From assembly GCA_902534325.1 (NCBI GenBank), contig CACAPQ010000017.1, forward strand, positions 1-48,033: DNA of 48,033 nt, written 5' to 3'. The DNA is from Paracoccaceae bacterium. GTDB taxonomy: Bacteria > Pseudomonadota > Alphaproteobacteria > Rhodobacterales > Rhodobacteraceae. Below, in pieces: positions 1-8,502 of this stretch (position 1 is its first letter; every line of letters starts with the position of its first letter). The translations under genes and the position numbers were made by a program. The notes under the pieces were generated by a model. That model saw nothing but the letters and a program-made list of their open reading frames with translations. It was not told the DNA's origin and did no database searches.

Positions 1-588
1 ATTGTCTACGTATTCAGCGTAAGCTCCATCTAAAACTAACAGTGCCTGCTTCGGTATTTTCATTGCAAGCTCTTGAACTTGTTTTAAATTTATCATTGTC
101 CCAGTTGGGTTATTTGGGTTTGCAATGAAAATTAATTTAGTATTTTCATTGCACTTATTCAGTATATTACAAATATCAGTAGTACGATTTTTCTCTTTAA
201 CAATGATTGGATTAGCGCCTGCAGCGAGTGCTGATATTTTATACATGGCAAAACCGTGCTCTGTATAAATAACTTCATCGCCCTGACCAGAAAATGTTTG
301 ACACAACAGAGAAATAATCTCATCGCTTCCAACACCACAAATTATGTTGCCCGATGGTAAATCCAGAATTCTAGATATCGCTTGTCGTAACTGCTCATGT
401 GATGTGGATGGATATCTGTGAAGAGCTTTTCCAGACTTTAAATAAGCATCAACCGCTTTAGGACTAGGACCAAACGGATTTTCGTTCGAAGATAACTTTA
501 TAGCTTCAACCTGTCCCTCTAAATGAGATGCACCCCCTTCATAGAGGTCTATTTTCATAATGCCTGGCTGAGGTTTTATATTTACCAT
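1..588 (-). CDS. hisC: Histidinol-phosphate aminotransferase, N-terminal part (cut by window edge)
   Basis: This is a PLP-dependent fold-type I aminotransferase that makes L-histidinol phosphate from imidazole-acetol phosphate and glutamate in histidine synthesis; related enzymes also transaminate aromatic acids. The 196 visible residues begin [19 protein letters not shown] and include the family signatures [11 protein letters not shown] near residue 32, GVGSDEII near 86 and the cofactor-site stretch ANPNNPTGT near 158. The reading frame runs off the left edge, so the Schiff-base lysine and C-terminal half are not seen. The start is the ATG at 588. It lies downstream of rpsD on the same strand, but a good terminator sits between them, so it probably has its own promoter. 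The N-terminal wording resembles Rhodobacterales HisC. Confidence 0.9.
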   Translation of the reverse strand, partial: MVNIKPQPGIMKIDLYEGGASHLEGQVEAIKLSSNENPFGPSPKAVDAYLKSGKALHRYPSTSHEQLRQAISRILDLPSGNIICGVGSDEIISLLCQTFSGQGDEVIYTEHGFAMYKISALAAGANPIIVKEKNRTTDICNILNKCNENTKLIFIANPNNPTGTMINLKQVQELAMKIPKQALLVLDGAYAEYVDN

Positions 589-645
589 GCAAGATCTCCA
601 AAAAAGATATAAATCTTTGTATAAGCCCTTTAAATTTCTTTCCAG

Positions 646-679
646 AAAAAAAAAGCTGCTCCGGAACCCCGTCGCAGCC
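646..679 (-). terminator. Rho-independent terminator of rpsD
   Basis: Read on the minus strand, GCTGC-GA-CGG-GGTT-CCG-GA-GCAGC forms a hairpin (655-678). It has two stacked helices, a GA/GA internal loop and a GGTT tetraloop, and is followed at once by nine T residues (646-654). It starts 23 bases after the rpsD stop codon and separates rpsD from hisC. Confidence 0.85.
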
Positions 680-701
680 TTCTTTTTGAAATTAATTTCT
701 T

Positions 702-1322
702 TTAATTTTGGGCATAATATTCGATGACGAGATTTGGTTCCATTATCACTGGATAAGGAACATCCCCTAAATTGGGTGTTCTGATAAATTTTGCAGACAT
801 TTTTGAATGGTCAGCCTCAATATATTCTGGCACATCTCTCTCTGGCAATTGAGTAGCCTCAAGTAGAGCAGCGATTTGTCTAGACTTTTCTCTAACTTCG
901 ATCACATCGCCTTCTTTCACGCGGAAAGATGGAATGTTTACACGCTTACCGTTCACTAGAACATGGCCGTGATTTACAAACTGACGAGCTGCAAACATAG
1001 TAGCTACAAATTTAGCCCTATAAATCACAGCATCCAACCGTTTTTCTAACAACCCAATTAAATTCTCACCAGTGTCACCCTTAACACGTTCAGCCTCAGA
1101 ATATATTCGTCTGAACTGTTTCTCGGTCAAGTCTCCATAGTAGCCTTTTAGTTTCTGTTTTGCACGCAATTGCAAACCAAAATCTGAAAGCTTAGCTTTC
1201 CTTCTTTGACCATGTTGCCCTGGTCCGTACTCTCTACGATTTACCGGTGACTTTGGTCGACCCCATATGTTCTCTCCCATACGCCGGTCTATTTTATATT
1301 TGGCAGCAGTTCTCTTTGTCAT
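702..1322 (-). CDS. rpsD: 30S ribosomal protein S4
   Basis: S4 is a primary 16S rRNA-binding protein that nucleates assembly of the small subunit. The protein is 206 residues, the usual alphaproteobacterial length, beginning [20 protein letters not shown]. It has the basic N-terminal domain and an S4 RNA-binding domain at about 95-160 ([22 protein letters not shown] is the core, quoted here only in part as [14 protein letters not shown]). The start is the ATG at 1322. An in-frame ATG at 1340 would add MEGDQQ, but those codons contain the AAGGAG ribosome-binding site, which is well placed for 1322. The gene is monocistronic, with a promoter, a leader of about 120 nt and a strong terminator. 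S4 represses its own mRNA in several bacteria, which makes the leader interesting. Confidence 0.98.
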   Translation of the reverse strand: MTKRTAAKYKIDRRMGENIWGRPKSPVNRREYGPGQHGQRRKAKLSDFGLQLRAKQKLKGYYGDLTEKQFRRIYSEAERVKGDTGENLIGLLEKRLDAVIYRAKFVATMFAARQFVNHGHVLVNGKRVNIPSFRVKEGDVIEVREKSRQIAALLEATQLPERDVPEYIEADHSKMSAKFIRTPNLGDVPYPVIMEPNLVIEYYAQN

Positions 1323-1444
1323 CTGCTGGTCTCCTTCCATTTAAATGGCTTTAAGCCGTTTCGAAGGGCGTTGTCCTCTTGCTTAAACATATCAAAGCTT
1401 TAGCATGACAGGCATCTCCTCGCGGAGGCCACCAACACCAATAG
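1323..1444 (-). promoter_or_regulatory. Structured 5' leader of rpsD mRNA (candidate)
   Basis: If transcription starts about seven bases after the -10 box at 1451-1456, the rpsD mRNA has an untranslated leader of roughly 120 nt. The distal part is much richer in G and C than the surrounding intergenic DNA. It can fold an apical hairpin CCTC-CGC-GAGG (1418-1428), enclosed by GGC/GCC (1411-1413 with 1428-1430). The proximal end carries the AAGGAG ribosome-binding site. This could be an autogenous S4-binding element; I recognise no named Rfam family. The rest of the 347-base gap up to phaA holds the two promoters, the phaA-side palindrome and no gene. Confidence 0.4.
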
Positions 1445-1450
1445 CTGGGC

Positions 1451-1478
1451 GGTATAAGCTTTTACTTTAAAGAGTCAA
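1451..1478 (-). promoter_or_regulatory. Sigma-70-type promoter of rpsD
   Basis: On the minus strand the -35 element TTGACT (1473-1478) is followed after 16 bases by the -10 element TATACC (1451-1456). It points at rpsD. The -35 box matches the consensus at five of six positions, as expected for a ribosomal protein gene. Confidence 0.65.
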
Positions 1479-1513
1479 CGCATAAATTTTTAAAATTATG
1501 AAAGTATCACTGC

Positions 1514-1542
1514 TTGCTTAAGTTTATCAAAAGGTTTAAATT
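1514..1542 (+). promoter_or_regulatory. Possible promoter of phaA
   Basis: TTGCTT (1514-1519) and TAAATT (1537-1542) are separated by 17 bases and point at phaA. Both are moderate matches in AT-rich DNA, so this is only a candidate. Confidence 0.35.
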
Positions 1543-1601
1543 AATAATTTAGCAATTCAGTAGCCATTTTCCGGTCGACTGACTTAAGTTCGAAGATCAG
1601 G

Positions 1602-1618
1602 TTGCCGCGGCGCAGCAA
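1602..1618 (+). promoter_or_regulatory. GC-rich imperfect palindrome in the phaA leader (possible PhaR-type site)
   Basis: A 17-base imperfect palindrome, TTGCCGCGGCGCAGCAA, lies 51 bases before the phaA start in otherwise AT-rich DNA. Fourteen of its seventeen positions agree with its own reverse complement. PhaR of Paracoccus and Rhodobacter binds TGC/GCA-rich inverted repeats near polyhydroxybutyrate genes, and this site has that flavour. No PhaR gene is in the window, so the assignment is inference. Confidence 0.35.
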
Positions 1619-1669
1619 AACATTTAATAACTTCTAGAAAATATTTGTTAATTATTAAGGATTCGACTG

Positions 1670-2842
1670 ATGACTGATATTGTAATTGCTTCTGCTGCTA
1701 GGACTGCCGTAGGTTCCTTTGGTGGATCATTTGCCAAAATTCCAGCACACGATCTAGGCTCTACTGTGCTTTCAGCGCTAGTTGAGCGCGCTGGCGTAAA
1801 AAAAGAAGAGGTTTCAGAAACTATCCTAGGACAAGTTCTACCCAGTGGACAAGGCCAAAACCCAGCAAGGCAAGCTCATGTAAATGCAGGATTGCCAATT
1901 GAAAGTGCAGCCTGGGGTATTAATCAAGTTTGTGGTTCAGGCCTAAGGGCTGTAGCCTTAGCAGCGCAACACGTTATGCTTGGAGATGCGGATATTGTTG
2001 CCGCCGGAGGTCAGGAAAATATGACTTTGTCACCTCACGTATCACATTTGCGCTCCGGCCAAAAAATGGGTGATGTTAATTATATCGATAGTATGATCAA
2101 AGATGGTCTCTGGGATGCTTTTAATGGTTATCACATGGGCCAAACTGCTGAAAATGTTGCAGAAAAATGGCAAATTAGCCGAGAAATGCAAGATGAATTC
2201 GCTGTAGCTTCGCAAAATAAAGCCGAAAATGCCCAAAAGCTAGATAAGTTTGAAGATGAAATCGTTCCTTTTGTAGTCAAACATCGCAAAGGTGATATTG
2301 TAGTCGATAAAGATGAGTATATCCGACATGGGGTAACCATTGAAGGTATGCAAAAGCTTCGGCCCGCTTTCACGAAAGAAGGAACTGTAACTGCTGCAAA
2401 CGCATCAGGAATAAATGATGGTGCGGCGGGTGTTCTTGTCATGTCAAAAGATCAGTCCGAAAAAAAAGGTATTGAGCCACTCGCAACTATAAAATCTTAT
2501 GCAACAGCGGCTTTGGATCCTGCAATAATGGGCGTAGGACCTGTCAATGCTTCTTGGAAGGCTCTAGATAAAGCAGGCTGGAATGTTAAAGATTTGGACC
2601 TCGTTGAAGCCAACGAAGCATTTGCTGCGCAAGCTCTAGCGGTTAATCAGGATATGGGATGGGACCCTGAAATAGTAAATGTAAATGGTGGGGCAATCGC
2701 TATTGGTCATCCAATTGGTGCTTCAGGTGCGCGAATTCTAAACACATTATTATTCGAAATGAAGAGACGTGATGTAAAGCGAGGTCTAGCAACACTTTGT
2801 ATAGGTGGCGGTATGGGTGTAGCAATGTGTCTTGAGCGTTAA
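1670..2842 (+). CDS. phaA: Acetyl-CoA C-acetyltransferase (beta-ketothiolase)
   Basis: This enzyme condenses two acetyl-CoA into acetoacetyl-CoA, the first step of polyhydroxybutyrate synthesis, and also runs in reverse. The 390-residue length is standard. Nucleophile Cys88 lies in [11 protein letters not shown], the catalytic His in [19 protein letters not shown] and the second Cys at about 377 in [11 protein letters not shown]. An AAGGA ribosome-binding site precedes the ATG. phaB follows after 85 bases on the same strand, the usual phaAB arrangement. No PHA synthase lies in the window, so use in ketone-body or amino-acid metabolism remains possible. The protein family is certain; the physiological role is less so. 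Confidence 0.93.
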   Translation: MTDIVIASAARTAVGSFGGSFAKIPAHDLGSTVLSALVERAGVKKEEVSETILGQVLPSGQGQNPARQAHVNAGLPIESAAWGINQVCGSGLRAVALAAQHVMLGDADIVAAGGQENMTLSPHVSHLRSGQKMGDVNYIDSMIKDGLWDAFNGYHMGQTAENVAEKWQISREMQDEFAVASQNKAENAQKLDKFEDEIVPFVVKHRKGDIVVDKDEYIRHGVTIEGMQKLRPAFTKEGTVTAANASGINDGAAGVLVMSKDQSEKKGIEPLATIKSYATAALDPAIMGVGPVNASWKALDKAGWNVKDLDLVEANEAFAAQALAVNQDMGWDPEIVNVNGGAIAIGHPIGASGARILNTLLFEMKRRDVKRGLATLCIGGGMGVAMCLER

Positions 2843-2927
2843 ATTTTGAATGGGTTTGTAAAGTAATATAATTGCTTATATATAGCCAATTTGGACAATT
2901 TATTACTTAATGATTGAAGGAGTGTTT

Positions 2928-3650
2928 ATGGAACGTATAGCATTAGTAACTGGCGGATCTAGAGGCATTGGAGCTGCAATTTCTTTAGCTTTAAAAAGCG
3001 AAGGCTATAAAGTAGCTGCAACTTATGCTGGTAATGATGAAGCAGCTTCAAAATTCTCTGATGAAACTGGAATCCCTACATACAAATGGAATGTTGCTAG
3101 CTATGAAGAAAGCGCTGAGGGATTAAAAAAAGTTCAAGCTGATATTGGCTCCATCGATACAGTAGTTGCCAATGCTGGCATTACACGAGATGCTCCTTTT
3201 CATAAAATGACCCCCGAACAATGGAACCAGGTAGTTGATACAAATCTTACTGGTGTTTTCAATACGGTTCACCCTTTGTGGCCTTCAATGAGGGATCAAA
3301 AATTTGGTAGGGTAATTGTGATTTCTTCCATAAATGGCCAAAAAGGACAATTCGCTCAGGTTAATTATGCTGCAACAAAAGCTGGTGATTTAGGTATAGT
3401 TAAATCACTTGCGCATGAAGGTGCACGAAACGGCATAACCGCCAACGCTATCTGCCCAGGTTACATCGCTACAGATATGGTAATGTCTATGCCTGAAAAA
3501 GCTATTGAAGCAACTATTTCGCAGATACCTGCCGGCCGCCTTGGAGAGCCTGAAGAAATTGCTAGATGTGTAGTTTTTCTTGCATCCAAGGACTCTGGGT
3601 TCATTAATGGTTCGACTATTTCTGCAAATGGCGCTCAATTTTTTATCTAA
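2928..3650 (+). CDS. phaB: Acetoacetyl-CoA reductase
   Basis: This is an NADPH-dependent short-chain dehydrogenase that reduces acetoacetyl-CoA to (R)-3-hydroxybutyryl-CoA for polyhydroxybutyrate. It has 240 residues, exactly the usual PhaB length, with the Rossmann motif TGGSRGIG near the N-terminus, NAG at about 85, and the catalytic Ser (VISSINGQKGQ) and YxxxK (YAATK). The start at 2928 is chosen because AAGGAG lies six bases upstream; an ATG 18 bases earlier would place that site inside the coding sequence. It directly follows phaA. A FabG role is less likely because of the pairing and the PhaB-like substrate loop. Confidence 0.92.
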   Translation: MERIALVTGGSRGIGAAISLALKSEGYKVAATYAGNDEAASKFSDETGIPTYKWNVASYEESAEGLKKVQADIGSIDTVVANAGITRDAPFHKMTPEQWNQVVDTNLTGVFNTVHPLWPSMRDQKFGRVIVISSINGQKGQFAQVNYAATKAGDLGIVKSLAHEGARNGITANAICPGYIATDMVMSMPEKAIEATISQIPAGRLGEPEEIARCVVFLASKDSGFINGSTISANGAQFFI

Positions 3651-3820
3651 TTTTTACAAAATATGGTTTTTTTTGGACAATAGGCACTTTCAGGATTCCG
3701 ATGCTTATTACTAAAACATTCATGATGATAATTACTGTCTCGTGCTTTTCAAATACTTAAATAAATGTCAAAGTAGATATAATTAACTTCGTTCAAAAAT
3801 GTTTGTTGGGAGAAATCCTT

Positions 3821-4324
3821 GTGTCAAAAATTGTTCTGATTTTTACATTCGCATCAATCATTTTTGTACCTTGTCAGGGGTTTTCCAAAGAAAGCCAACG
3901 GGGGCAGGTCACTAATCTTCCTATTCCAAGATATGTCTCGCTAAAAGCTCAAGAGGCTAATGCACGAAGGGGACCTTCACTATCTCACAAGATTGACTGG
4001 ATTTATAAGAGGAAAAACATACCTTTGGAAATATATGCCGAATATGAAAATTGGCGCAAAGTGCGTGATTTTGAAGGCCTTGGGGGATGGATTCACTACA
4101 CTCTTCTATCCGGAATTCGCTATGTTGTGGTAAAAGATGAGCTTTTAGAAATGAGGCTGTTGCCTTCAATTGATGCACAAGTTATCGCCAGAGTGCCCCA
4201 GCACAACATCGCTACCTTGGACAAATGTAACATAGACTGGTGTAAAATTGTTGATGACGGCTACAAAGGTTGGGTTCTAAAAAGTGGGATTTGGGGTGTA
4301 TACGAAAATGAAATCAAAGACTGA
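3821..4324 (+). CDS. Exported protein with two bacterial SH3-like domains
   Basis: The protein is about 167 residues. It begins with a signal peptide (SKIVLIFTFASIIFVPC, ending near residue 20). Two SH3b-like repeats follow: one at roughly 35-95 (ANARRGPSLSHKIDWIY ... GGWIH) and a second at roughly 100-155 (LLPSIDAQVIARV ... KGWVLKSGIWGV). Such domains usually bind peptidoglycan or other envelope polymers, and alphaproteobacteria widely carry proteins of this size with unknown function. The GTG at 3821 is preferred: GGGAGA lies about seven bases upstream, whereas the in-frame TTG at 3803 has no ribosome-binding site. A TATAAT at 3778-3783 could be its -10 box. Confidence 0.7.
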   Translation: MSKIVLIFTFASIIFVPCQGFSKESQRGQVTNLPIPRYVSLKAQEANARRGPSLSHKIDWIYKRKNIPLEIYAEYENWRKVRDFEGLGGWIHYTLLSGIRYVVVKDELLEMRLLPSIDAQVIARVPQHNIATLDKCNIDWCKIVDDGYKGWVLKSGIWGVYENEIKD

Positions 4325-4335
4325 CAGTTTTTCTA

Positions 4336-4362
4336 ATAAAGCTAATCTAAATTTAGGCTTTT
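4336..4362. terminator. Possible bidirectional terminator between convergent genes
   Basis: AAAGC (4338-4342) pairs with GCTTT (4357-4361) around an inner CTAA-AT-TTAG helix (4347-4356), with TAAT bulged on the left. It sits between the SH3 gene and the convergent methyltransferase gene, overlapping the latter's stop codon. The helix is AT-rich and the flanking T runs are short. Confidence 0.35.
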
Positions 4363-5042
4363 ATAATATACCAAGCCGAATTTTCTTTATTATCACTTAA
4401 TTTTATTTTTTCTGGTTTACCGGAGAGAAACTCATCAACTGCTTTTGTGGCACCTGGCCAAGGTTTTTTGTCATAATCATCAAATACTACACAACCTCCC
4501 TTAGACATTCTCTGATAAACATAATTTAGGCAATCTAAGTGGGATGTGTATGCGTCGCAGTCCACATGGGCAAAACAGTACTTAGTAGTATTATCAATTG
4601 TATTAAGTGATTGATTAAAATATCCCTTTATACACAAACCATCTAAATCAAAACACTTGAAAAATTCATCAAGCTTATCAGGAACATCACTGGCAGCAGT
4701 AAATTTTTTCTTCAATCTACTCGCCGGCCTAAATAGTGAAGTATCTTGCGACGTAATTACTTCGTCGCCAAAACCTTCAAAACTATCACACGCATATAAC
4801 TTTTTTTTTGCACCCGCATTTTTAGCTACTGCCGCCATTCTTTTAGTCGTGTGGCCACGCCAAACACCGAACTCAATTATATCGCCCTCTAAAAAAATAC
4901 TTTTCAGCAATAGATCAATTAAATCATAATTTTGTGATTCAGCCAAAAGGCTATGCCAGTAAAACTCTCTGCCTTCTTTTGTTTTCAATTGCTCAGATAT
5001 TTTTTCATCCAGTTGGACGAGGGTTTCATATTGTTTTTTCAT
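4353..5042 (-). CDS. TylF/MycF-family SAM-dependent O-methyltransferase
   Basis: This is a class I methyltransferase of about 229 residues resembling the macrocin O-methyltransferase (TylF) family. Members methylate sugar hydroxyls in antibiotics and in surface polysaccharides. Visible features are IIEFGVWRGHTTKRM (the SAM-binding glycine loop), YACDSFEGFGD, HVDCDAYTSHLDCLNYVYQRM with the acidic metal-binding residues, and GGCVVFDDYDKKPWPGATKAV. The ATG at 5042 is chosen; an in-frame TTG at 5054 would add four residues, and neither has a clear ribosome-binding site. It lies beside the lipid A/Kdo genes, so a role in surface glycan modification is a reasonable inference. The substrate is unknown. 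Confidence 0.75.
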   Translation of the reverse strand: MKKQYETLVQLDEKISEQLKTKEGREFYWHSLLAESQNYDLIDLLLKSIFLEGDIIEFGVWRGHTTKRMAAVAKNAGAKKKLYACDSFEGFGDEVITSQDTSLFRPASRLKKKFTAASDVPDKLDEFFKCFDLDGLCIKGYFNQSLNTIDNTTKYCFAHVDCDAYTSHLDCLNYVYQRMSKGGCVVFDDYDKKPWPGATKAVDEFLSGKPEKIKLSDNKENSAWYIIKA

Positions 5043-5146
5043 TAGGAAATCCAAATGCTTAAAATTATTATTAATTATTTAAATGATTGAACCCGCTTAA
5101 GTTTGTGAAGTAGATAAAGTAATAACTGAGGTAGGTCAGTATTAAA

Positions 5147-6037
5147 TTGAAAAACAATACGCAACAAAAATTGAAAAATATATTAGATATCAGCTCAACT
5201 CTTCTTTTCAGATTGATGCTTTGGCTCTTATCGTTTTTACCTTACAAAAACCGAATTAAGTTCGGCTCCAGTTTTTTTTCAATATTCGTGTCTCCACTTC
5301 TCGGAAATTCGAAAAGAATTAGTGAGAACTTTTCTTTTGTTATGCCTGATTTAACTAACCAAGAAAAAAAGAAGTTAATCCGTTCAATCAATAAAAACAT
5401 TGGGCGAACTATCTTTGAATTATTTTCGCCCAATGATTTTTCAGAATTTGCAAAAAAAGCAAAAATAACAGGGCCAGGTTTTAAAACATTTAAATCAGCA
5501 GTTGATTTAAACCAACCCATCATACTGGTTTCCGGCCACTATGGTAATTATGATGTTGTAAGAGCTAAATTGCGATATGAGAACATTGAAGTTGGCGCCT
5601 TATACAAGCCTATGCAGAATAGTTATTTTAATAAATTATATTTAGAAAAAATCTCAAAAATTGGGCAACCACTTTTTCCAAGAGGCCGAAGCGGAATGAG
5701 TGAGATGGTGAAATTTCTTAAAACAGGAAATTGTATCGCTGTTTTGTTTGACCAAGTTATGGGTCGTGGCGAGCCATTATCTTTTTTTGGGAAAACAGCC
5801 TATACAGCCACCTCTGTCGCCCAAATGGCTATGAAGTACGATGCGTTACTCATTCCGTTCTTTGCCGAGAGGCAATCTGATGGCTTTAATTTTGATTTAC
5901 ACTTTGATAAACCAATTGTTCATAGCAAACCTGAAAAAATGACCCAGCAACTAAACGATTTATTGGAACAGCGGGTTAGAACCAAAATGGATCAATGGCT
6001 ATGGACTCATAAACGTTGGAAAAAGCCCAAAAATTGA
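5147..6037 (+). CDS. LpxL/HtrB-type lipid A acyltransferase
   Basis: This inner-membrane lysophospholipid acyltransferase adds a secondary acyl chain to Kdo-lipid IVA. It has 296 residues, a hydrophobic N-terminal helix (LLFRLMLWLLSFL) and the catalytic HX4D motif His131-Asp136 in SGHYGNYDVV. Further family stretches are LYKPMQNSYFNKL, GNCIAVLFDQVMGRGEP with FFG, and the terminal QWLWTHKRWKK. It starts at a TTG with GAGGTAG about 12 bases upstream; no better start is near. waaA lies convergently only 11 bases away, which supports the lipid A assignment. Which acyl position it modifies cannot be told. Confidence 0.83.
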   Translation: MKNNTQQKLKNILDISSTLLFRLMLWLLSFLPYKNRIKFGSSFFSIFVSPLLGNSKRISENFSFVMPDLTNQEKKKLIRSINKNIGRTIFELFSPNDFSEFAKKAKITGPGFKTFKSAVDLNQPIILVSGHYGNYDVVRAKLRYENIEVGALYKPMQNSYFNKLYLEKISKIGQPLFPRGRSGMSEMVKFLKTGNCIAVLFDQVMGRGEPLSFFGKTAYTATSVAQMAMKYDALLIPFFAERQSDGFNFDLHFDKPIVHSKPEKMTQQLNDLLEQRVRTKMDQWLWTHKRWKKPKN

Positions 6038-6048
6038 ACAGTTTTAAC

Positions 6049-7311
6049 TTATAACCTGTGTTTTAATGCAAAATTAATTGCGGAAAGAGCCTCTTTCAAA
6101 GCTGTTTGGGTGTCTATTAATGCATTGAGTTTAAGACGAAGTTTTTTGTTTGAGCCCTGTAAACGTAAAATTTGTTGAATGATATCCTTTTCTCCAGAGA
6201 CCTGAAAACAAAGCCCAACTTCTTGGAGTTTATCATACTTCTCTTCAGAATTGTATATGTGCGGGCCATGTAAAATAAATGTATTCAATTGCACAGCCTC
6301 AACTGGATTATGGCCGCCTTTGTCAACCAATGATCCGCCAATGAAAGCTGCTCTGGATAATGAATACCATATCCCCATTTCTCCCATGGTATCGGCAACG
6401 TAAACAGCCGTTTCTGCTCTAATATTGGTAGCTTTAGACCGCAATTGAGTTGAAAATCCCATCGAGCGGCTTAAGCTTGCGATCTGCTTTCCTCGTTCTA
6501 TGTGCCTTGGGGCTATTATTAAAATGCCACCAATCTTTTTATGAGCGTTCAAAACAATTTCATCCTCACCCGGATGAGTACATGCAGCTAACCAAATTTT
6601 TTGCTCACCAATCACTGTTTGAAATTTTTTGATGATGTCTTCATCAACCGGTAATATCTCGCGACTATCTTTTAAACTTCCCGTTACCTTTATTTTTTGA
6701 TTCTCAACTCCAACCTTAATTAGTGTTTCTTTAGTTGATTTTTCTTGCACATGGATGCGATCAAAAAGCGAAAATAAAAAAGACGCAGATTCAGCCTGCT
6801 TTTCAATTCTCTTTATAGATTTCTTCGAGAACCTAGCATTTAGTAGAAAATTTGGAATTTTATTTTTTTTCAGCTCCAAAAGAATTCTAGGCCAAATTTC
6901 ACTCTCTACTCTTACGGCAAGATCTGGCTCCCAATACTTAAGAAATCTTTTTGAAACGAAAAATGTATCATAAGGAGCCATTCGATGAATTATCTGAGGT
7001 TCTGAAATTTTTTCTAAAATTTCAGCTGATGTTTTAGTTGTTGAGGTAATTAAAATATTAATCTTGGAATTATCAGCTATAATTTTTTCGATAAGTGGCA
7101 AAAGTGACAAACTTTCCCCAACACTTGCAGCATGTAACCAAATTAATTTACCTGAAGGCCTTTTAATTTGCTTAGTAACCCAACGCTCCCATAACCGTTT
7201 TGGGTTCTCTTTTCCTCTCAAAACAGAAATTAATTGATAAATAAAATAAATAGGATCCAATAAAAAACTAAGAAACAAATAAAGTCTTAAACCATAAGAA
7301 ATTTTCTTCAC
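6049..7311 (-). CDS. waaA: 3-deoxy-D-manno-octulosonic acid (Kdo) transferase
   Basis: WaaA (KdtA) is a membrane-anchored glycosyltransferase that moves Kdo from CMP-Kdo onto the lipid A precursor. The 420 residues are the normal size. An N-terminal membrane helix (LRLYLFLSFLLDPIYFIYQL) is followed by LIWLHAASVGESLSLLPL, which carries the catalytic Glu66. The C-terminal half has VADTMGEMGIWYSLSRAAFIGGSL and GGHNPVEAVQLNT, the CMP-Kdo binding region. The start is a GTG at 7311 without a clear ribosome-binding site. It converges with the lpxL-like gene. The product could add one or two Kdo units. Confidence 0.93.
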   Translation of the reverse strand: MKKISYGLRLYLFLSFLLDPIYFIYQLISVLRGKENPKRLWERWVTKQIKRPSGKLIWLHAASVGESLSLLPLIEKIIADNSKINILITSTTKTSAEILEKISEPQIIHRMAPYDTFFVSKRFLKYWEPDLAVRVESEIWPRILLELKKNKIPNFLLNARFSKKSIKRIEKQAESASFLFSLFDRIHVQEKSTKETLIKVGVENQKIKVTGSLKDSREILPVDEDIIKKFQTVIGEQKIWLAACTHPGEDEIVLNAHKKIGGILIIAPRHIERGKQIASLSRSMGFSTQLRSKATNIRAETAVYVADTMGEMGIWYSLSRAAFIGGSLVDKGGHNPVEAVQLNTFILHGPHIYNSEEKYDKLQEVGLCFQVSGEKDIIQQILRLQGSNKKLRLKLNALIDTQTALKEALSAINFALKHRL

Positions 7312-7490
7312 TAAATTAGAACCATCTTTGAATAACTATAAATGCGATCTTTATATCGCTTTTGTTAATACAGGAAACAGCATTTTTCTTAATTACGACA
7401 AATTCATTGGCGCTAACAGAAAAGAAATTCGATAGAATTGCAACTTTGTCTAAATTGAGACTAAATTTAAGTTTGAAAAAAGATATTTAA

Positions 7491-8501
7491 TTGAAATTTA
7501 AAAATCACATAGATAAGACGCCAGTGGTTATATTTTTATTGGCATTCGGTATGTCAATAATACCACTCAATGATGCTCTAATAAAGCTTTTAAGTGACCG
7601 CTTTCCCCTGGCTGAGATTGTTGCAATTAGAGCTATCCTATGTATCTTAATCGTCTCTTTTTTTGGAGCAGGTATTCGCGAGGCTATTAAATTACCTCGA
7701 AGAGTAATTCTCCTGTTTTCGCTCCGTGGTATGTGCTTGGTAATTGCGATGTATCTGTACTTTATCTCATTGGGTAGCCTACCTCTTTCCGAGGTTGTTT
7801 CTATATTTTTCGTATCGCCACTACTAATCACTTTACTATCGTCAATTATACTCAAGGAAAAAATAGGCATTCACCGTATTAGCTCCGTCCTGATAGCCTT
7901 GGTTGGGGTAATTCTAATAATGCGCCCTGGATCGGAAAATTTTAAACCAGAAATGTTGTTAGCATTGGGAGCAGCATTAAGCTACGCTATTTTTCAGATT
8001 TTCACCCGAAGCTTGAAGTCTGAGGGAAATTTATATGCGCTCGTGACTATTCAAAATTTTTGCTACCTAATCTCAGCGATTCCGTTACTTTTTATAAATT
8101 GGTTCAATCCACTGGAACCAACAGGTAATTTATCAATGGACTTCCTTCTCAGAGGCCCCACTTATCCCACTTTTCAAGATATGACTTTTATAATTATCTG
8201 TGCATTTTCGGTTTTGATGCTATCGATAACATCTTCTCATGCATACCGCACAGTCGAAGCCTCATTGCTAGCACCATTTGAGTACGTAGCAATTCCGTTT
8301 AGTATTTTTTGGGGAATTGCGATATTCGGTGACTGGCCTTCTAGTCTTTCATGGATTGGAATGAGTTTAATTTTGTTCGGAGGAATTTATGCTATCTACC
8401 GTGAAAGAGTCAGAGAAATTGAGATAATTTCAAAAGTTCCGATGCCAGCTTCAGCTGCTATGTACCAAAGGCCAAATTTAGAAGACGAAAAGGATGAATA
8501 G
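7491..8501 (+). CDS. DMT-superfamily (EamA) permease
   Basis: This integral membrane protein has 336 residues with about ten predicted helices in two EamA repeats. The first repeat ends near LIALVGVILIMRPG; the second ends near WIGMSLILFGGIYAIY. The first helix begins right after the start (TPVVIFLLAFGMSIIPLND). This, with the absence of a better start, supports the TTG at 7491. The C-terminal tail is polar. Members export amino acids, nucleosides or other metabolites; nothing here fixes the substrate. It ends one base before the convergent permease gene. Confidence 0.82.
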   Translation: MKFKNHIDKTPVVIFLLAFGMSIIPLNDALIKLLSDRFPLAEIVAIRAILCILIVSFFGAGIREAIKLPRRVILLFSLRGMCLVIAMYLYFISLGSLPLSEVVSIFFVSPLLITLLSSIILKEKIGIHRISSVLIALVGVILIMRPGSENFKPEMLLALGAALSYAIFQIFTRSLKSEGNLYALVTIQNFCYLISAIPLLFINWFNPLEPTGNLSMDFLLRGPTYPTFQDMTFIIICAFSVLMLSITSSHAYRTVEASLLAPFEYVAIPFSIFWGIAIFGDWPSSLSWIGMSLILFGGIYAIYRERVREIEIISKVPMPASAAMYQRPNLEDEKDE

Positions 8502-8502
8502 T

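Noticed and set aside
1323-1669. tRNA or small protein gene in the rpsD-phaA gap
   Set aside because: No cloverleaf with CCA-proximal acceptor pairing and no open frame with a ribosome-binding site; promoters, leader and a palindrome account for the structure seen.
2131-2442. Open frame of 103 codons on the minus strand inside phaA
   Set aside because: It lies wholly within a clear thiolase gene, has low-complexity Ser/Thr composition and no ribosome-binding site; it is a shadow frame.
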